Of a stretch of DNA of 6,370 nt, positions 4,964 to 6,370 are shown piece by piece. Position 1 is the stretch's first letter. Every line of letters starts with the position of its first letter. Source of the stretch: Methylacidiphilaceae bacterium (lineage in GTDB: Bacteria > Verrucomicrobiota > Verrucomicrobiia > Methylacidiphilales > Methylacidiphilaceae). Where the stretch lies: contig JAQUAR010000097.1 in assembly GCA_028687155.1 (NCBI GenBank), forward strand, positions 1 to 6,370, read 5' to 3'. The notes beneath the pieces were generated by a model. That model ran no database searches and was not told where the DNA came from. It worked only from the letters and a program-made list of their open reading frames with translations. The position numbers and the translations under genes were made by a program.

Positions 4964-6370
4964 TAACCCTTCGCCGAGGCGCTCGTCACATTCCCGGCTT
5001 CATCCTCGGCACGGATGAACAAGGATTCTCCCTTGAAGAGGGGGAGTTCAAACTCCTCCTCTTCGGAGTCGAGGATCCCATCGACCGGCGGAATCGGTAG
5101 GAACTCGCGGCCGTCCCGAGAAATCTGGACAGACCGGATGCCACTCGCGTATTCACTCACGCGGAAGCGCAGCTTTCCTCCTCCGGAAGAGAGAATGCGG
5201 ATCTGGGGCGGCGTGTTATCGACAAGAAAAGGACGGCTGTTCAAAGAGGCTCTGAGCCCTTCCCCGGGCGCATTGTCCCGGGCGTCGGAGGCTTCCACCT
5301 TGAGGAGATAACGGCCATCCGGCCATCCTGAGGTGTCCCAGCTAAAGAGCGGCTCTTCCGAATCCTTGACGAGGAGGTGCCAGTCGGTCTCTTTCTCCGA
5401 GCGGAAGAAGACGGAATAACGGAGCTCGTCGCCGTCTGGATCTTCCGCTTTCCAAACCACCGTGCGGAGCCCTCGGGCTTCCTTCCCTTGATAGCGCGGC
5501 GGCATGGGGGAGAAGAAGTCGACGGGCTCCGGCTTGCCTTCCGGAGAGAGGAGCTGATCGAGGGTGCGGGCTTGCAGAGGCGCGGGGGGCGGAGGCAGTT
5601 CCGAGTAGGCGATGCCGGGATGAAGGATCTGGAGCTTCTCAAGCTTGGGAGGAAGATTGTGGGGCAAAAAAACAGCCTGAACGCGATTGACGGAAGCCCC
5701 CTGGGCGAGACGCAGCTCGAACTGAAAGTAGCGGGCCGGAGGGCTCTGGCAGCGGCCGTCCGGTGCGGGAGACCAGTCATACCAGGATTCATCGGGCTTG
5801 GCGGTGTTCCCCGTGCGCGTGCGGACCGCGACCACGCCCGATCTCTCGACAAGCAACCGACCCCATCGGGCGAAGTTTCCGGCATCGAGAGGGGCTGAGC
5901 GGTAGATCCCTTCTCGACGGGGAGAACCACCCGCCAAGAAGACTCGCGCAGGATTGCTCGCACCCAGGAGAAGCTGCCCAGAGGAGCTCAGGACCGCAAC
6001 CTGGACTGCGGGAGCGTCAATCTTGAGTAAGCGGTCGCTCCTTCCTTCCAGGCTGATGCGGTAGACGTAGCCGTCGCCGCTCATCCCTGCTAAAAGTCCC
6101 ATGGGAGCTTGGAGTAAGGAATAGAGAAGCTCGCGACTTCCCCAAATCATGCGGGGAACCAGAGAGAGGTCGATCGACCAGAGCTGGGAGAGCGGAGCGG
6201 ACAGCGTTGGCTTGATCATGCCGAACGGCAGCGCTCTTCCCGGCTCTCGAGGCGGTTCCTCCGACTCGGAAGCTTCCGGGACGGATGTCCAGACCTCAGG
6301 GGTCGCAGAGCCCGGTTCAGAGAACGATCCCGGTGCGCGGGGAGGATGGCGCGTTCCGACCGCGGAAAAG
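4963..6370 (-). CDS. Beta-propeller-like protein with C-terminal fibronectin/Ig-like modules (5' end beyond window)
   Basis: The frame is open from the right edge to TAG 4965-4963, giving 468 residues; the true start lies outside. Numbering from the edge, residues 1-50 are a Pro/Glu/Ser-rich low-complexity stretch. The Met at 51 (codon 6219-6217) sits within continuous coding sequence and is probably internal. Residues about 75-150 hold blade-like repeats such as LLAGMSGDGYVYRI (92-105) and LLLGASNPARVFLA (133-146). Then come REGIYRSAPLDAGNFARWG (152-170), RTGNTAKPDESWYDWS (185-200) and SPPARYFQFELRL (209-221). Two beta-sandwich-like modules follow: one with WKAEDPDGDELRYSVFFR (306-323), SWDTSGWPDGRYLLKVEASD (343-362) and FLVDNTPP (381-388), and a last one ending AEDEAGN (454-460). 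This order resembles large WD40-like hypothetical proteins that I recall from Acidobacteriota, Planctomycetota and Verrucomicrobiota, usually exported. No catalytic motif is seen and its function is unknown. An export signal would be in the missing part. It converges on ftsH and shows no link to it. Confidence 0.8.
   Translation of the reverse strand, partial: FSAVGTRHPPRAPGSFSEPGSATPEVWTSVPEASESEEPPREPGRALPFGMIKPTLSAPLSQLWSIDLSLVPRMIWGSRELLYSLLQAPMGLLAGMSGDGYVYRISLEGRSDRLLKIDAPAVQVAVLSSSGQLLLGASNPARVFLAGGSPRREGIYRSAPLDAGNFARWGRLLVERSGVVAVRTRTGNTAKPDESWYDWSPAPDGRCQSPPARYFQFELRLAQGASVNRVQAVFLPHNLPPKLEKLQILHPGIAYSELPPPPAPLQARTLDQLLSPEGKPEPVDFFSPMPPRYQGKEARGLRTVVWKAEDPDGDELRYSVFFRSEKETDWHLLVKDSEEPLFSWDTSGWPDGRYLLKVEASDARDNAPGEGLRASLNSRPFLVDNTPPQIRILSSGGGKLRFRVSEYASGIRSVQISRDGREFLPIPPVDGILDSEEEEFELPLFKGESLFIRAEDEAGNVTSASAKG

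Noticed and set aside
5377..5898. Plus-strand open frame opposite the propeller gene
   Set aside because: It is antisense to a minus-strand protein with clear repeat structure, and it shows no motif of its own.

Overview
The window is GC-rich bacterial chromosomal DNA (about 60% GC by eye) with tightly packed genes. It holds four protein-coding genes, one of them cut by the right edge, and possibly the last codons of a fifth at the left edge. The gene set fits a bacterium that makes menaquinone by the futalosine pathway. The FtsH architecture and the type of beta-propeller protein suggest the Verrucomicrobiota or a neighbouring phylum, perhaps a GC-rich Methylacidimicrobium-like lineage. That placement is inference from recalled family patterns, not a database result.

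Left part (176-2732, + strand): a three-gene cluster, ubiX (mqnM-like), mqnP and mqnE. The genes are linked by two identical 4-base GTGA stop/start overlaps, so they are almost certainly one translationally coupled operon. MqnE makes aminofutalosine early in the pathway. MqnP prenylates the 1,4-dihydroxy-6-naphthoate formed later. UbiX makes the prenylated FMN needed by the UbiD-like decarboxylase (MqnL) that acts after prenylation. No UbiD/MqnL gene is in the window, and the possible gene end at the left edge is too short to identify.

Middle part (2733-4896, + strand): after an 88-base gap holding a plausible promoter comes ftsH, a complete membrane-bound AAA+ zinc metalloprotease with all expected motifs and a proline-rich C-terminal tail. 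A GC-rich hairpin at 4939-4963 separates it from the convergent gene on its right.

Right part (4963-6370, - strand): the 3' portion of a large gene for a probable extracytoplasmic protein, with beta-propeller-like repeats followed by fibronectin/Ig-like modules. Its function is unknown and its 5' end lies beyond the window.

No RNA gene, CRISPR array, insertion sequence, integrase, toxin-antitoxin pair or defence gene was seen. The window reads as core metabolism and housekeeping plus one uncharacterised surface-type protein, and I see no clear novel system. The items most worth a second look are the partial propeller protein, the coupled menaquinone operon, the 18-bp perfect palindrome at the end of ftsH and the hairpin that touches a stop codon.
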